DNA of 64,000 nucleotides, from positions 269,678,006 through 269,742,005 of the forward strand of contig OZ005652.1 in assembly GCA_963930645.1 (NCBI GenBank), in the 5' to 3' direction. Shown piece after piece: positions 22,915 through 34,725 of this stretch. The first letter of the stretch is position 1. Each line of letters opens with the position of its first letter. The translations under genes and the position numbers were made by a program. The DNA comes from Salticus scenicus (taxonomy: Eukaryota; Arthropoda; Arachnida; Araneae; Salticidae). The notes below the pieces were generated by a model. That model was not told where the DNA came from. It saw only the letters and a list, made by a program, of their open reading frames with translations, and searched no databases.

Positions 22915-23425
22915 TTGCTTATCCCTTTAGCCATTAGGCTAAACCAGATCCATGAGACCATGAACTGTCAAAAGTCCAAAAGAAGGAGAGGACTTCGAAA
23001 CAAGTCCTTTTTATCAAGTCCCAAGCAGAAAAGCAGATGATCAGGAGTTAAATATGCAATATTGCATTTTCTACACATGGGGAAGATCTTGTTTCCTTGA
23101 TCAAATCTAAGACATTTCAGGTGTCCACTTATAAGTCTTGATAAAGCAGCCTGCTGAACACGATTACACTTGAAAGTGACAGCACCTCATGGTTGCCTGC
23201 CACCATACCAGTAGTCATGAATCGGGAGAGAACACCAAGATGAAACATTGGTCGATTTGACTTCATAGCAGATCTCCAAAAAAGTCAGGATAATAGACGT
23301 TATGGCCATTAAAGTTCCCTCCTTTGCCAGAGTATCGGCCACTTCATTTCTATTAAAGTCAACGTGTTAAAGGATCCATTGAAGGTGTACAATAATGCAA
23401 GATAAGAGCCTTTGCTCTAGAGCAG
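22915..23425 (-). pseudogene. Non-LTR retrotransposon RNase H and C-terminus, decayed
   Basis: Minus-strand relic. VHLQWI (about 23370), HVDFNRNEVADTLAKEGT (about 23360-23310, the HV..GNE.AD.LAKEG RNase H block), SSWCSLPIHDYWY, then the strongly familiar block RVQQAALSRLISGHLKCLRF (about 23140-23090), followed by CRKCNIA...PDHLLFCLGL, a CxxC...H...C zinc motif. Internal stops include one between QWI and HVD. It is 5'-truncated: no reverse transcriptase lies upstream (higher coordinates). It belongs to a different lineage from the 20430-21640 relic and lies in the opposite orientation. Confidence 0.88.
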
Positions 23426-23835
23426 AGAAGAAATATTAATAAGAAATATTAATAAGAACTTAAATAGAACGTATTTATTAATTTATAAGTAAAAACTTAT
23501 ATAAAACAGAATGTGAAACTTCTCATATCCAGTAGTTTTGTTACGGATATAATCCATTAAAAAGAATTTATTTGGCATATGTTGGAGATGTATTCATGTA
23601 GAGAATAGTGCACTCGGCATGCCGCCCGGTACACCCCGAAACCTAATTTCTCCATCTATTTAGGCTATTCATCCACCAAACTCAATATTTTTTTATCTTA
23701 TCTAAATTTTTTGCGTAATTTTAGTGATGTTAGTTTCATTTTTTAGCTTTATGCATTTTAATGTTATTCTCCAAGCAAAAATCTTCATAATACAAATTTA
23801 CACAAAAAATTGCCTTTTCAACTATGTTACAAGTT

Positions 23836-23840
23836 TTTTT

Positions 23841-23893
<53 letters not shown>
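23836..23893. repeat. T-rich/(TTC)n tract
   Basis: T9, then (TTC)n, then a T run of about 29. The Phe/Ser open frame here is an artefact. Confidence 0.92.
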
Positions 23894-23897
<4 letters not shown>

Positions 23898-24031
23898 AAA
23901 TTACGATTTTTACTTTCTTCTATATGTAATATAGAGAAAGTATTGGATTCGCGAAAATTTTCGACCTCCGTTTTTTGACGGATCTACACGTTTTGGGGTG
24001 TCCTGAACACGAATTGATAGTTTTTAAAAAA

Positions 24032-24032
<1 letters not shown>

Positions 24033-24086
<54 letters not shown>
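24033..24086. repeat. (TCTG)n microsatellite
   Basis: About 13 perfect TCTG/GTCT units. They immediately precede the first copy of the CACGAACCAATGAATGAAAT repeat; a tetranucleotide next to such a block is a recurrent arrangement in arthropod dispersed repeats. Confidence 0.97.
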
Positions 24087-24099
24087 GGTTTAGTGTTTT

Positions 24100-24600
24100 C
24101 ACCGTATCTCACGAACCAATGAATGAAATTCAACCAAACTTGATATATAGTTGGACCCTGGCGGGGTATTGTGCTGATTAGATTTTGGGATCAATAGCCC
24201 ATCAGGTGGCGCTGTGATCGCATTTTATGTAAATTTTTAACATGGCAGTATAGGACAAATTTTCGTATTTTTCACCGTATCTCACGAACTAATGAATGAA
24301 ATTCAACCAAATTTGGTATATAGTTGGAACCTGACGGGGCATGGTGCTGATTAGATTTGGGGATCAATCGTCCAGCAGGTGGCGCTGTGATCGCAAAATT
24401 TCGTATGTCACACCGTATCTCACGAACCGATGAATGAAATTGAACCAAACTTGGTGTATAGTTGGACCCTGACATAAACTGGTGCTGATTAGATTTTGGG
24501 ATCAATCGCTCAATAGGTGGCGTTGTGATCGCATTTTATGCAAATTTTTAACATGGCAGCATAGGACAAATTTCCGTATAAATGGGCATAAAGAGAGTTA
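24100..24600 (+). repeat. Three tandem copies of a CACGAACC/TTCAACCAAA unit
   Basis: Copies start at about 24110, 24290 and 24425. Each runs TCTCACGAAC(C/T)RATGAATG, AAATTSAACCAAA, TTGG.(A/G)TATAGTTGGA, GATTAGATTT, GGATCAAT.G and GGTGGCG(C/T)TGTGATCGCA. Unit length is 130-180 bp. The first and third copies carry the tail TTTTTAACATGGCAG(T/C)ATAGGA, which the second lacks. Noncoding. Shorter pieces of the same unit recur inside the array downstream. Confidence 0.92.
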
Positions 24601-26301
24601 TTTTACACTTGCGATTGTAAAATTAATATGAGTTATTGATAATAGTAGTAGTTAGCTAGGAAAAAAATTTTGTGCATGGGGGGGCATCGGTTCCCCCCCC
24701 ACCGGGGGGGGAAGTTCCCACCCGGGGGGGCAAAATTTCAAGATGGGTATCTTTCGAAAGATCTCGTCAATACCTTTAAAACGAATGGTTGAACGATAAA
24801 TCTGTGATAATTTAAACCAAAGTTATCGATTTTTTTTACTTTTAACAAAAAAAAACTTAGAAAAATATCGCAATTTTTTTTTTTTTTTTTTTTAACGAAA
24901 TTTAACCAAACTTGGTATTTAGTTGGTCCCCGACATAAACTGGTGCTGATTATGTTTGGGGATCAATAGCTCAACAGGTGGCGCTGTGATAGCATTTTAT
25001 CTAAATTTTTAACATGGCAGCATAGGACAAAAATTCGTATACATGTGCATAATTAGAGTTGTTTTAAACTTGTGATTGTAAAATTAATATGAATTATTGA
25101 TAATAGTAGTATGTAATTAGGAAAAGAATTTTCTGCATGGGGGGGCATCGCTTCCCCCCCCCTAGGGGAAAAATACCCCCCCCAGGGGGGGTAAATTTTC
25201 ACATTGGGTATCTTTCGAAAGATCAGGTTGATAATAGTAGTAGTTAACTAGGAAAAAATTTTTGTGCATGTGTGGGCATCGGTTGCCCCCCCACCGGGGG
25301 GGGAAGTTCCCACCCGGGGGGGCAAAATTTCAAGATGGGTACCTTTCGAAAGATCTCGTCAATACCTTTAAAACGAATGGTTGAACGATAAATCTGTGAT
25401 AATTTAAACCAAAGTTATCGATTTTTTTTACTTTTAACAAAAAAAAACTTAGAAAAATATCGCAATTTTTTTTTTTTTTTTTTTTTTTTTAACGAAATTT
25501 AACCAAACTTGGTATTTAGTTGGTCCCCGACATAAACTGGTGCTGATTATGTTTGGGGATCAATAGCTCAACAGGTGGCGCTGTGATAGCATTTTATCTA
25601 AATTTTTAACATGGCAGCATAGGACAAAAATTCGTATACATGTGCATAATTAGAGTTGTTTTTAACTTGTGATTGTAAAATTAATATGAATTATTGATAA
25701 TAGTAGTATGTAACTAGGAAAAAAAAATTCTTCATGGGGGGCCATCGCTTCCCCCCCTGGGGGGGAAGTACCCCCCCCGGGGGGGATAAATTTTCAAGAT
25801 GGGTATCTTTCGAAAGGTCTCGTCAATACCTTTAAAACGAATGGTTGAACTATAAATCTGTGATAATTTAAAACAAAGTTATTGATTTTTTTCACTTTTA
25901 ACAAAAAAAAAAAAAAAACTTAGAAAAAAAAAATCGTACTTTTTTTTTTTTTTTTTTTTTTTTAATATTGTTACTGATTGAATATGTATAGGTAAATATA
26001 GAAGAAAGTCTTGTGGTGGCCACAACATACTAGTTTTACACTTGCGATTGTAAAATTAATATGAGTTATTGATAATAGTAGTAGTTAGCTAGGAAAAAAA
26101 TTTTGTGCATGGGGGGGCATCGGTTCCCCCCCCACCGGGGGGGGAAGTTCCCACCCGGGGGGGCAAAATTTCAAGATGGGTATCTTTCGAAAGATCTCGT
26201 CAATACCTTTAAAACGAATGGTTGAACGATAAATCTGTGATAATTTAAACCAAAGTTATCGATTTTTTTTACTTTTAACAAAAAAAAACTGAAAAATATC
26301 G

Positions 26302-26336
<35 letters not shown>

Positions 26337-26743
26337 GAAATTTAACCAAATTTGGTATTTAGTCGGTCCCCGACATAAACTGGTGCTGATTATGTTTGGG
26401 GATCAATAGCTCAACAGGTGGCGCTGTGATAGCATTTTATCTAAATTTTTAACATGGCAGCATAGGACAAAAATTCGTACAAATGTGCAAAATTAGAGTT
26501 GTTTTTAACTTGTGATTGTAAAATTAATATGAATTATTGATAATAGTAGTATGTAACTAGGAAAAAAAAATTCTTCATGGGGGGCCATCGCTTCCCCCCC
26601 TGGGGGGGAAGTACCCCCCCGGGGGGGATAAATTTTCAAGATGGGTATCTTTCGAAAGGTCTCGTCAATACCTTTAAAACGAATGGTTGAACTATAAATC
26701 TGTGATAATTTAAAATAAAGTTATTGATTTTTTTCACTTTTAA

Positions 26744-26777
<34 letters not shown>

Positions 26778-26778
26778 G

Positions 26779-26817
<39 letters not shown>

Positions 26818-26885
26818 TGTTACTGATTGAATATGTATAGGTAAATATAGAAGAAAGTCTTGTGGTGGCCACAACATACTAGTTT
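24600..26885 (+). repeat. Higher-order tandem array with G/C-rich hairpins
   Basis: Two alternating blocks repeat three times. Block A (from about 24650, 25245 and 26085) has a G7-GCATCGG-C8-ACCGGGG...CCCACCC-G7 core, TATCTTTCGAAAGAT and a homopolymer pair. Block B (about 25110, 25710 and 26555) has a similar core with GCCATCGCTTCCCCCC in copies 2 and 3. Between A and B lies the TTAACCAAA(C/T)TTGG...GGTGGCGCTGTGATAGCA unit. The A-to-A distances are about 595 and 840 bp. Copies 2 and 3 are nearly identical over about 840 bp and share the terminal sequence gtggtggccacaacatactag, so the last step was a segmental duplication. Noncoding. Confidence 0.93.
26745..26812. repeat. A31-TCGTAC-T31 hairpin
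   Basis: Exactly 31 A (26745-26775), six-base spacer TCGTAC, and exactly 31 T (26782-26812). This is a potential 31-bp A:T stem. In the preceding array copy (about 25903-25963) the A tract is interrupted by CTTAG, so the long symmetric form is specific to the last copy. Confidence 0.9.
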
Positions 26886-29300
26886 ATTTTATTATTTAGA
26901 ATCTTCATGTACATTCGCGCAATAATCGTACAAAACAATTTAAAACTAGTCCGCGTTATTTTCAATGAAATTGATTCTAAAATACTCAAATTACTCATGA
27001 ATACACTATTCCTGGAACAGATTTGATACCTGTTGTTCTCGGTGATAAAGAAAAATAATTGCCAAGTTATCTAGCGAACATATTAAATTCCTTAAAAATT
27101 CATGGTTATTTTAATAACATGTATTAAGAAAGCACTCAATAATATGAAACAATGTTCCGTGCAATATATATATTACGGAAATATACACCTGGCATGTATA
27201 TTTTCGTATTCCGTTTTTGATCGTCATATACTAAAGTCGCCAAGGACGAGACATATCAAACCTTAACTGTCAGAAAAAAATTAAATGAATTCCTGCAAGA
27301 CTGTGTAATAGGCAAAGCATTAATTTGCTTAGGTAAGTATCAAAGATTGTCAATGAAGTTGAAATTTGCGCAATGGTGTAAAATTTTTCCTGTATCTGCA
27401 GATATATAATATTTATATAAAATTACACTATGCCAATTGCCAAATACCGATTGTTTGATATGAACAGACGTGCATTGTTTCAAATAAATTGATATGCATA
27501 GTGAAGAAAAAAATCTGTAAATTCACTAAAATATTTATTCAGTGTCTCTCTAAATTTACAATAGCTTTCAATTAAAAGTAAACACGATTTTTAATACTCA
27601 TACTGTATTTTAATTTTTTAATAGTTTCATCTCTTAACAAAACAATTAAAAAATGAATATTTGTATTTAAAAAAAATGTGTTACAGATCACTATTTAGCT
27701 AAATAATATTAGTTATTAAATTTAGACTTTAAAAACTTTTTTTAACATTTCCGTGTACTTTTCATTATAATTTTACATAAGAGTTCAGATAAATGATTTC
27801 TAGTAATTTTTCTGTTACAATAGTTGCGCATAATGTTAACAATGATGTCAAAATATTTTTAGTGCATTTCACTGATCAGGCAGAGTTGCTACCATGTATT
27901 TTTAACAATAAGCATCTTAGTTGTATTTCTAAATCTATACAACAAAATTGCTCCAAACTTTATTAAATACTTATTATGAAAAGGCATATGAATCCAATTA
28001 TGGGTAAGATCGATCAGTATGAAGTGCTGACAGGCTATATATTTTAACATATATGTAAAATATAATTTTTTGGCATATAGAGGTGTATATTCTAAAGCTC
28101 AAAATACTCTGAAGAACACGACTTTGGTATTAAAATATACGAAAATAAAACTAAAAAAAGATTTTTAAGGGCATAAATATTTCGATTTTCTGTAAAACTG
28201 AAATAATCAAGAAGTTTTCATGTCACTATTTATTATAAACAAAAGTTTTATCTCTATGTCGAACAGATTTGAATATTAACTTTACATATAAATAGAACTT
28301 TAAAAATCTATTGATTTACTGAAGAGATATAAATAAAATATTCTCCTTCGATAACTTACAGAAAACTTTGCAGTATGTACCATCAATCTTTTCTGAAACC
28401 ATTTTTCAACGTCATATTTCTAAATATACATTTTTTTTTTTCTTTCTTGAGCTTCTACATCAGCCTAACTGAAATTTTGTACAGACATAAAAATATATGT
28501 TTACGAAATTTCTATAGAATAATGATTAATGAAATATTTTCATGCGATAAATCTCTCATTTGATGACTTTCATGAAACGATAAATGTATATATTTTGAAA
28601 ATCTAGCGATCAAGAAACCTTTAAGCCTTTTAAAGTAATCTCTATTATATAGATACGTAATTTATTATATACGTTTATAAATAGCCCTGCATTTTAAAGC
28701 AAGTTTTAGGAACATTTTAAATTGTAAGGATTGCTGCACAATTTTAGTAAGATTAACTTACTGATACTTTTGGACCAAGAAATATATGTATGTATTTAAG
28801 TGATATTTCATATTGGTAAACTGAATAAAAAATAAAATAAAGCTTTCAATGAATATGCAAATTTTTGCATGTAAATGTTAAAATCTTTTTTTCATGCAAC
28901 ATTAAATCAAAATAAGAAAATAAATATATTTTATATTTATTATATTTATCCAAAAAAAAAAAAAAAAAAAAAATATTCCTTCTATAGTATAAAATTCCAA
29001 TGATAAATTTGTAAATAATATAACCCCTTAAATAATTCCTAATGTTTTATGTATATATAATATTAATAGAACGAAAATTCAGACAATGTTAATCTATATA
29101 CTCCAGTAAACAAAACATAGTTCAGAGATCGTCAACAAAACAATGCTATGTAAGAGAAAACGTTAAATAATAAAAAAAAAAGGGGGGGGGATTATATCTT
29201 TATCAGTGAGTTACTATTAGATAATAGTTATTGTATCATGAAATTTGAAATCAAGAGAATGACTAAAGAGATGTGAAATAAATACTTCTTTTTTTTTCCT
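26886..29300. other. AT-rich unique stretch, no gene seen
   Basis: No frame with a family signature. A T10 run near 28430, an A22 tract near 28952 and an A10-G9 junction near 29173 are the only structured elements noticed. Confidence 0.7.
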
Positions 29301-29302
29301 GA

Positions 29303-29395
29303 GAGAGAGAAATTGTAGCTTATGCAGACGATTTACAACAACTGTTTAAAAACGCGACGACCAGCTGTATTGCAGGAATGAGACATTCGACTTAG
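29303..29395 (+). pseudogene. Possible reverse-transcriptase YADDL scrap
   Basis: A 31-codon frame between stops reads EREIVAYADDLQQLFKN... The VAYADDL string matches the catalytic YADD box of non-LTR reverse transcriptases. Neither flank shows other RT blocks, so it is a short fragment or coincidence. Confidence 0.3.
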
Positions 29396-29399
29396 CAAG

Positions 29400-30120
29400 A
29401 AGTGTACATAGGAAAAAAAGGCATTATTTGAAGATCACCGACGGCAAGAACAATGTCACAGGTTTTCCTTAAATTCGAGGAATTATCTTATAGAAGACTT
29501 TTCTTAAGGGATAATTTTCATGTCCAGACATAAAATGTCAATTTATCTTGTCAACCAAGTTATAGGACATTTAAGGTATTCTGCATGTACACAATGAAAT
29601 GAGGTTGTGCATTGTTGTGTTTGAATTAAATTCTATCTTAAATAAGTTATAAAGCAGTGTACAAATTTTACGATTTGGTTTGTAAAAATATGTATTACTT
29701 ATGTCCAATTGGCTTGCCAGAAGATACTGGTTAATCAAATGATAAAGAGCAACTCCACGCCAAACGCTTATATAAAAACACTGTTATTAATACGAGCTTG
29801 GAGGTTTCTAGATGTCCACACGTATTTACTGTGCTTATTATAAAAGCATTCACAAAGAAAACTGCATTCGTTTGATAATAAAATATGTGCACCGAAATCT
29901 GGCTGCATAGGAATTTACAGCAGAAATTTGCGAAAGAATTATGCTCATTTAAGATAAACAGCAGATATACGGTCTTATAACAAGAAAGTGCCACAGAACT
30001 GGCGTTTAAAAGTAATAATTAGAAAACTCTGAATAAAATAATTATTACAAAACTTATTAGAAATAATAGTTACAAACTTTGCATTTTATGGTATTTATTT
30101 AAAGCTTTTTAATTATATGG
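29400..30120. other. No recognised feature
   Basis: A minus frame of 87 codons (29994-29731) is rich in Phe, Cys and Leu and has no recognisable domain. Nothing else stands out. Confidence 0.55.
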
Positions 30121-30145
30121 TCTTATGCTCTTTCTATAAATTAAA

Positions 30146-30280
30146 ATGAGGAAATGTTTTTCCCGTCATTCGGATATATTTACTTTGTGGAAATCTGCTT
30201 CCCTGCTATTTTCTGAAGGGTCTACATCTCCACGCAAAATGGCCGGAATGTTATGTATATCATGTAATACTGACAAAGAA
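30146..30280 (+). other. Possible isolated 5' coding exon with consensus donor
   Basis: An ATG frame of exactly 45 codons ends on a perfect splice-donor context, GAA|GTAAGT at 30281, in phase 0. An internal ATG at 30239 sits in a strong start context (CAAAATGGCC) and would give MAGMLCISCNTDKE before the donor, including a CxxC pair. Local composition is less AT-rich than the flanks. No acceptor-bounded downstream exon could be identified, and the frame continues past the donor only to a stop at 30315. Chance is quite possible. If real, transcription is on the plus strand with a long downstream intron. Confidence 0.22.
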
Positions 30281-30299
30281 GTAAGTTTCACTCCTACTG

Positions 30300-30418
30300 C
30301 GATGTGATTACTTGTGAAGAGAGAAATTATCTAGTCCAGTACAGTCTTTTTAATTTTATTAAATGTATACATGTAAATGGCAGGTTTTTAACAATGTTTT
30401 CTCTTTAAATATTTAACA

Positions 30419-30449
<31 letters not shown>

Positions 30450-31960
30450 GTAAAATCCCTTTTCACTACAATTTATATAAAATAATATTTAATTCTTTAT
30501 TTATTCATTGTTTTTATATATAAATTAACATCTTTGCTTCATTTATACAGCAATAAAATGATCGTATGCATTCAAATTTAATCAAACTAAATAATATTTA
30601 TAATCTGAGATTTCAATAAATCCAAAGCCATGCACTACATTTATGGATTATATATATACCCCATATTTCATACTTTGCAAACAATTCCACATTAGCATAT
30701 AATAAAAGAAATTATACCACATAAACACGAGGAAGTCGTGCATAAAGATTTGTATAAATGGAGAGGCTGTAGCGCATAAAATACTTGATGTCCTAAATCA
30801 CCATAACTGTATTTCTCCTGCATTTGGGATACATACGCTCTACATTAGAAAAAAAAGTACCACTAAATCTTTCTGATCTAAGAGGAATGTTAAAAAGAAT
30901 TTATTGTTAGGTTATCTGTGCAATAACTATGGAAAAAGAGAAAGTCTCAGGTAGGTTTTATTCCCATATACATAATTTACTGTCACGTAAGCGCCATAAA
31001 ATTGTTACATCAGAAGACCTTTTGTTTTCGCCTCGACTTTTAATGTCTTGTGGTATTTCTATTAAGTTTTTCATACTCAAGCCACGGAGCAGAAACATTT
31101 ATTTCCTCTAAATAAACCGTGAATATTTTCTATGTTTATGCTACATTGGTGCAATGATAATAAAATTCGTAATACCAAATATTTCTACATTTATGCACAT
31201 AATAAAAAGAGGTTTCTTATAATTCTTTATAATTATACTAACTATTCTTAGTCATTATCGATGTAATATAATTCTTTATATCGCTGTAAAAAGTATAAGT
31301 GTATAACAGTAAAAAGTTTTAGCAGCTTCTCGTCAAAATATTTTTTTACGAATTCTTGATAAAATGAATTATTTTTGAAAGTCGAAACAGAATATTTATG
31401 TTTGTCAGGTACTGGTAACTATTAATAAACATATAATGTTTGAAAAATTATTTTTAGTAATATATAATAACACAGCTGTTTGATATATTTTTTTTTCTTC
31501 CCTCGCGGAAATGCTAATTTCTAAAAAGGTTACGTGCAAACATTTCTTTGTGTGTCAAATAAATTTCCAATTACTTGAACTTGCTTTTATAAATTCAACA
31601 CTCTCCTTCCCTTTCGGTGGAGAAAGAAATTTCCCGTCCGGTCACCTAGTAAACACTGCCTACAAAAATAGCAGACATTCAAAAATTTTCAGGAGTAATT
31701 CTAGCAATTGTAACAAAATAATATGTTGTGTAACTAGCATGGCTTTCTCTTACGCTGCATTTCAATACTATAAAGATAAATTACCGATTAAACTTAAGAT
31801 CGATAAGGTAAGTTCGATCTCTTTTAAGAATAATCCGAATAGGGTTTAGGAAAAGTTTTATTTGGCATATAATTGTGTGTGTGTGGGGGGGGGGGAGTGC
31901 CGCCCAGTCAAACCTCCGATATATTATAGTGCTTAGCTTAATTTAAAAAAAATCAAGGAT
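30300..31960. other. AT-rich stretch with a dispersed-repeat fragment
   Basis: A 112-codon plus frame (31511-31849) contains a consensus donor AAG|GTAAGT near 31809. However, its segment 31718-31790 (cttacgctgcatttcaatactataaagata) is also found, diverged, at 54045-54113, so it belongs to a dispersed repeat and is not counted as a gene. A T22 run near 30430 and a (TG)n-G10 run at about 31875-31897 are present. Confidence 0.55.
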
Positions 31961-31967
31961 TTATTAA

Positions 31968-32209
31968 CCCCTTGAACTGCAATTTATTTTCAGTCAGCAC
32001 TGCTTATGCAGAGAATTTAATTTTTTAGTTTTAAGAAGAGGAACTGATATAGAAACTTACGGTTTTGTTGCTCAAATAATTTGTTATTATTAAAAACAGT
32101 ATTTGTTTCACACATTTATATGAATGTTTATTGTTATATATACATATAAGAACATAATTAGTGTCGGGAAATTCATGACGATCTGGACTCGTCATTTCAG
32201 TTCAAGGGG
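31968..32209. mobile_element. TTAA-type MITE (piggyBac-like ends)
   Basis: Left end TTAA-CCCCTTGAACTG and right end CAGTTCAAGGGG-TTAC are inverted over at least 12 bp. The left flank is TTAA and the right flank TTAC, one change from the TTAA duplication expected of piggyBac-family insertion. The 242-bp interior is noncoding and AT-rich. Confidence 0.72.
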
Positions 32210-32870
32210 TTACGTTTCTTTGAAATTTGCCAATCTTGATCAATTTTTTCCAATGGCGAACTAATACGACATTCAAAATACCAAATTTTAATTTCCTGTA
32301 GGTATTTGTTTTTAAGTAATACTGATAACAGATATACATACAGATCAGCCGCTAAAAATTTGATTTTCGTATTCAGAAACCTCAAAATGTGATATTATAC
32401 AGAAAACAAGAATTAAGTATAGAATATCTAAAATTCTTTGTTTTTAGTGTGGATATGAAAAATTTATTTTCCTTTCTGAGCAGTGTTCGTCGACATAGTA
32501 AAATGTAGTAAAGCACTTGTATAAATTACATTCTATAGAAAAGAACGTATAGCTTAATCTTGGGAAGCCCTGTATATTGTTTGTAAACTACATTAATATC
32601 ATATTGTGTACTTAAATTTAGTTTTTTATAAAAAAAAAAAAAATCTAACACAAAATTAAATACACTTCCAGAAATTTTCAAGTATAGCCCCGATGTAACT
32701 AAATAATTTTCGCAGCTCTGTAAACGAATTATGAATGATTTCCATACCATAATCTAACATAAATATTCCTTTATGCGTCTAAAAAATTAGTTCGTTCAGT
32801 TTTGTTTTGGGCAGCCTGTAGTTTTCACACTGTACATGCCAGAAATTTCCCTCAAAACGTAATGTAACTT
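32210..32870. other. AT-rich stretch with two mariner-like end fragments
   Basis: GGGAAGCCCTGTA (near 32560-32573) and GGGCAGCCTGTAG (near 32808-32821) resemble the CAGG..TCCC-type ends of Tc1/mariner elements. They lie in the same orientation rather than inverted, so no element can be bounded. No coding signal. Confidence 0.4.
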
Positions 32871-32879
32871 AATTCTCTT

Positions 32880-33180
32880 GAATGTACCTGTACAAGAACC
32901 ATTTGCTTATCCTCAACGAAAAGTTTAGAGTTGCATGGCAACATGATGCAGGTTTAGAATGCTGAGTTGGATTTCCTGCTACTCTTTGTTCTTGAGATAT
33001 GCTTAATACACATACACACATAGACAGATATACATATATACAGATATACATACAAACACACACACAGGCCTGTCTGTAAAAACATAATTTTTGGATTCAG
33101 GGAACCTCAAATCCTGTAAATATGAGAAAAACTCAATTTTAAAAATATGACCCGAAAATAATGCATCCTCTATGATATAT
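32880..33180. repeat. Dispersed repeat around an (AC/AT/GACA)-rich tract
   Basis: A unit with TTGTTCTTGAGATATG (about 32987), then a CACA/GACA-rich tract (33003-33066), then a TTTTTGGATTCAGGGAACCTCAA block and CCGAAAATAATGC. This mirrors the arrangement at 24033-24130 (GACA tract next to CGTGAGATACGG on the minus strand). It is probably a member of the widespread arthropod repeat type in which such blocks flank tetranucleotide tracts. Confidence 0.55.
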
Positions 33181-33859
33181 ACGAGTAAGAGAAAATTAAA
33201 AAAGTAGCTTCCCCGAATTTTCTCAACCGAATTTTAAGTGCGAAAGTCGAATAAATTGAATTTGAGATAAAACATTATTCTTTACTCCATATTGAATCTG
33301 ATACCACTTTGGGTTTTTAAATATCAGGCTAACATAAAATCGCGATTTTTGTACATACTTTTTCATGACAGCGACAATTTAGCATGAAATTTCTCTCATT
33401 TTATGGTCGAACTGATAAAACGTAATTCTGAAAAGTATGACTATTGTCGATTCATAATTCTAATTCCTAATATTATTTCGCATTACTTCTGTTATATACT
33501 ATAACTGATACTAAATACAGAAATTCATCATCATAACCCTGGAACGCCTCTATTTTACATTTCACTGTCTGTCATAAAATTATTCTCATTTTCTGTGAGT
33601 AAAAATCACTCTAAAACATTTTGCGATTGAATATTTTTGCAAACGTATTAAGTTTTTAAACTTTTCCTATGCTGGTGGATAAAATATCTTGCTTGAAAAC
33701 ATAATGTCGATTCATTTAAATACATTTAAAAAAAAATAAGTCTTTAAATAAGTCTTTTAATTGAATATATCAGACAACATAGGTAAATAAGGAATACTGC
33801 AATTAAATGACATTCTATATTTTAAAGATATTAAGAGAGTGATTTTGAGATTTTTTACA

Positions 33860-34100
33860 CTTTTACTAATAAATTTCGTTCCACTTCATTATCTTCTCAG
33901 TGAAAGTAAATCGCTAATAATCCCCAACTTTTATAGAAATAATCTTAAAGGGGGAAAAGTACGATTGTTTAGCCGTAAGCGAGGAGAAGTCTTCATAAAC
34001 TACTTTTTTTTCGGTTCTAATTTGACATGTTAACTAATCCTCATTCTTAAGGAATTTTATATGGAAATGTAGTTATTGCTTGACAAAATCAAAGTACATT
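33860..34100 (+). repeat. Dispersed repeat, copy 1
   Basis: Shares an ordered series of blocks with 40080-40310: ACTTCATYA..TT.YCAT/CAGTGAAA, TAAATCG.TWATAATCCC, TTTWTAGAAATAATC, then TTGACA, ACTAATCC.C.TTCTTAAG. Roughly 70-75% identical by eye, same orientation, 6.2 kb apart. Noncoding on both. Confidence 0.65.
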
Positions 34101-34723
34101 AAATTTAACTTTTCTTCGAAGGTGATAGAAAGCATACTTTTGTGAAAAGTAAAAGTAAATCTTAGCTCGTATATAACGTAAATGTAAAATAAATTTTTTA
34201 AATAATACAATAAATGATGTTGAAAACTACTTTAAAAACCTTTTTAAAAAATCTCTCATACACATACATGCACAATAAATTTGTTAAATATAGAGCTCTG
34301 TGGTATATTCCTGAAATATTTATTAAGGTTTGTTTTGTATTTCTCATTAAGATCAAAGATGAAATTTTAGCTCACCAGATTTTATCACCAGTGTAATTTC
34401 AGAATGCAAAAATCTGTTGAATAACTTATCAATACTCTTTAAAAATTTGAACATAAAATATTATTCTAAACGCCAAACATGATTAACAATTTAATCCCTT
34501 TAGAAATTTTATAAGAAATGCATGCAAATAAAAGATCTATAATAATTTAAAATCTAAAAATTAGGAGGAAAATTTTTTGTCAGTTTTTAATTAGAAATTT
34601 GTTTAAAATTTAACAATTAAGTAGTAAGTTCCTCATGTTGGGAGCATTTAATTAATATTTTTTTCTCTACAAGTAATTAATATAAATACTTTTTTCGTTG
34701 AACATTCGAGTGCATAGCCTTTT

Positions 34724-34725
<2 letters not shown>

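Noticed and set aside
23920..24102. Arg/Gln/Thr/Asp repeat protein on the minus strand
   Set aside because: It is the translation of the (TCTG)n tract.
24100..26885. Regularly repeated blocks as a CRISPR-like array
   Set aside because: Units are long, variable in length and contiguous, with no unique spacers. The DNA is eukaryotic and the pattern is satellite-like.
29303..29395. YADDL as proof of a reverse transcriptase gene
   Set aside because: Only one motif is present, with no other RT block within reach, so it is kept only as a low-confidence scrap.
31511..31849. 112-codon frame with a GTAAGT donor as a coding exon
   Set aside because: Part of it is a diverged copy of sequence at 54.05-54.11 kb next to a SINE-like unit, so it is repeat DNA.
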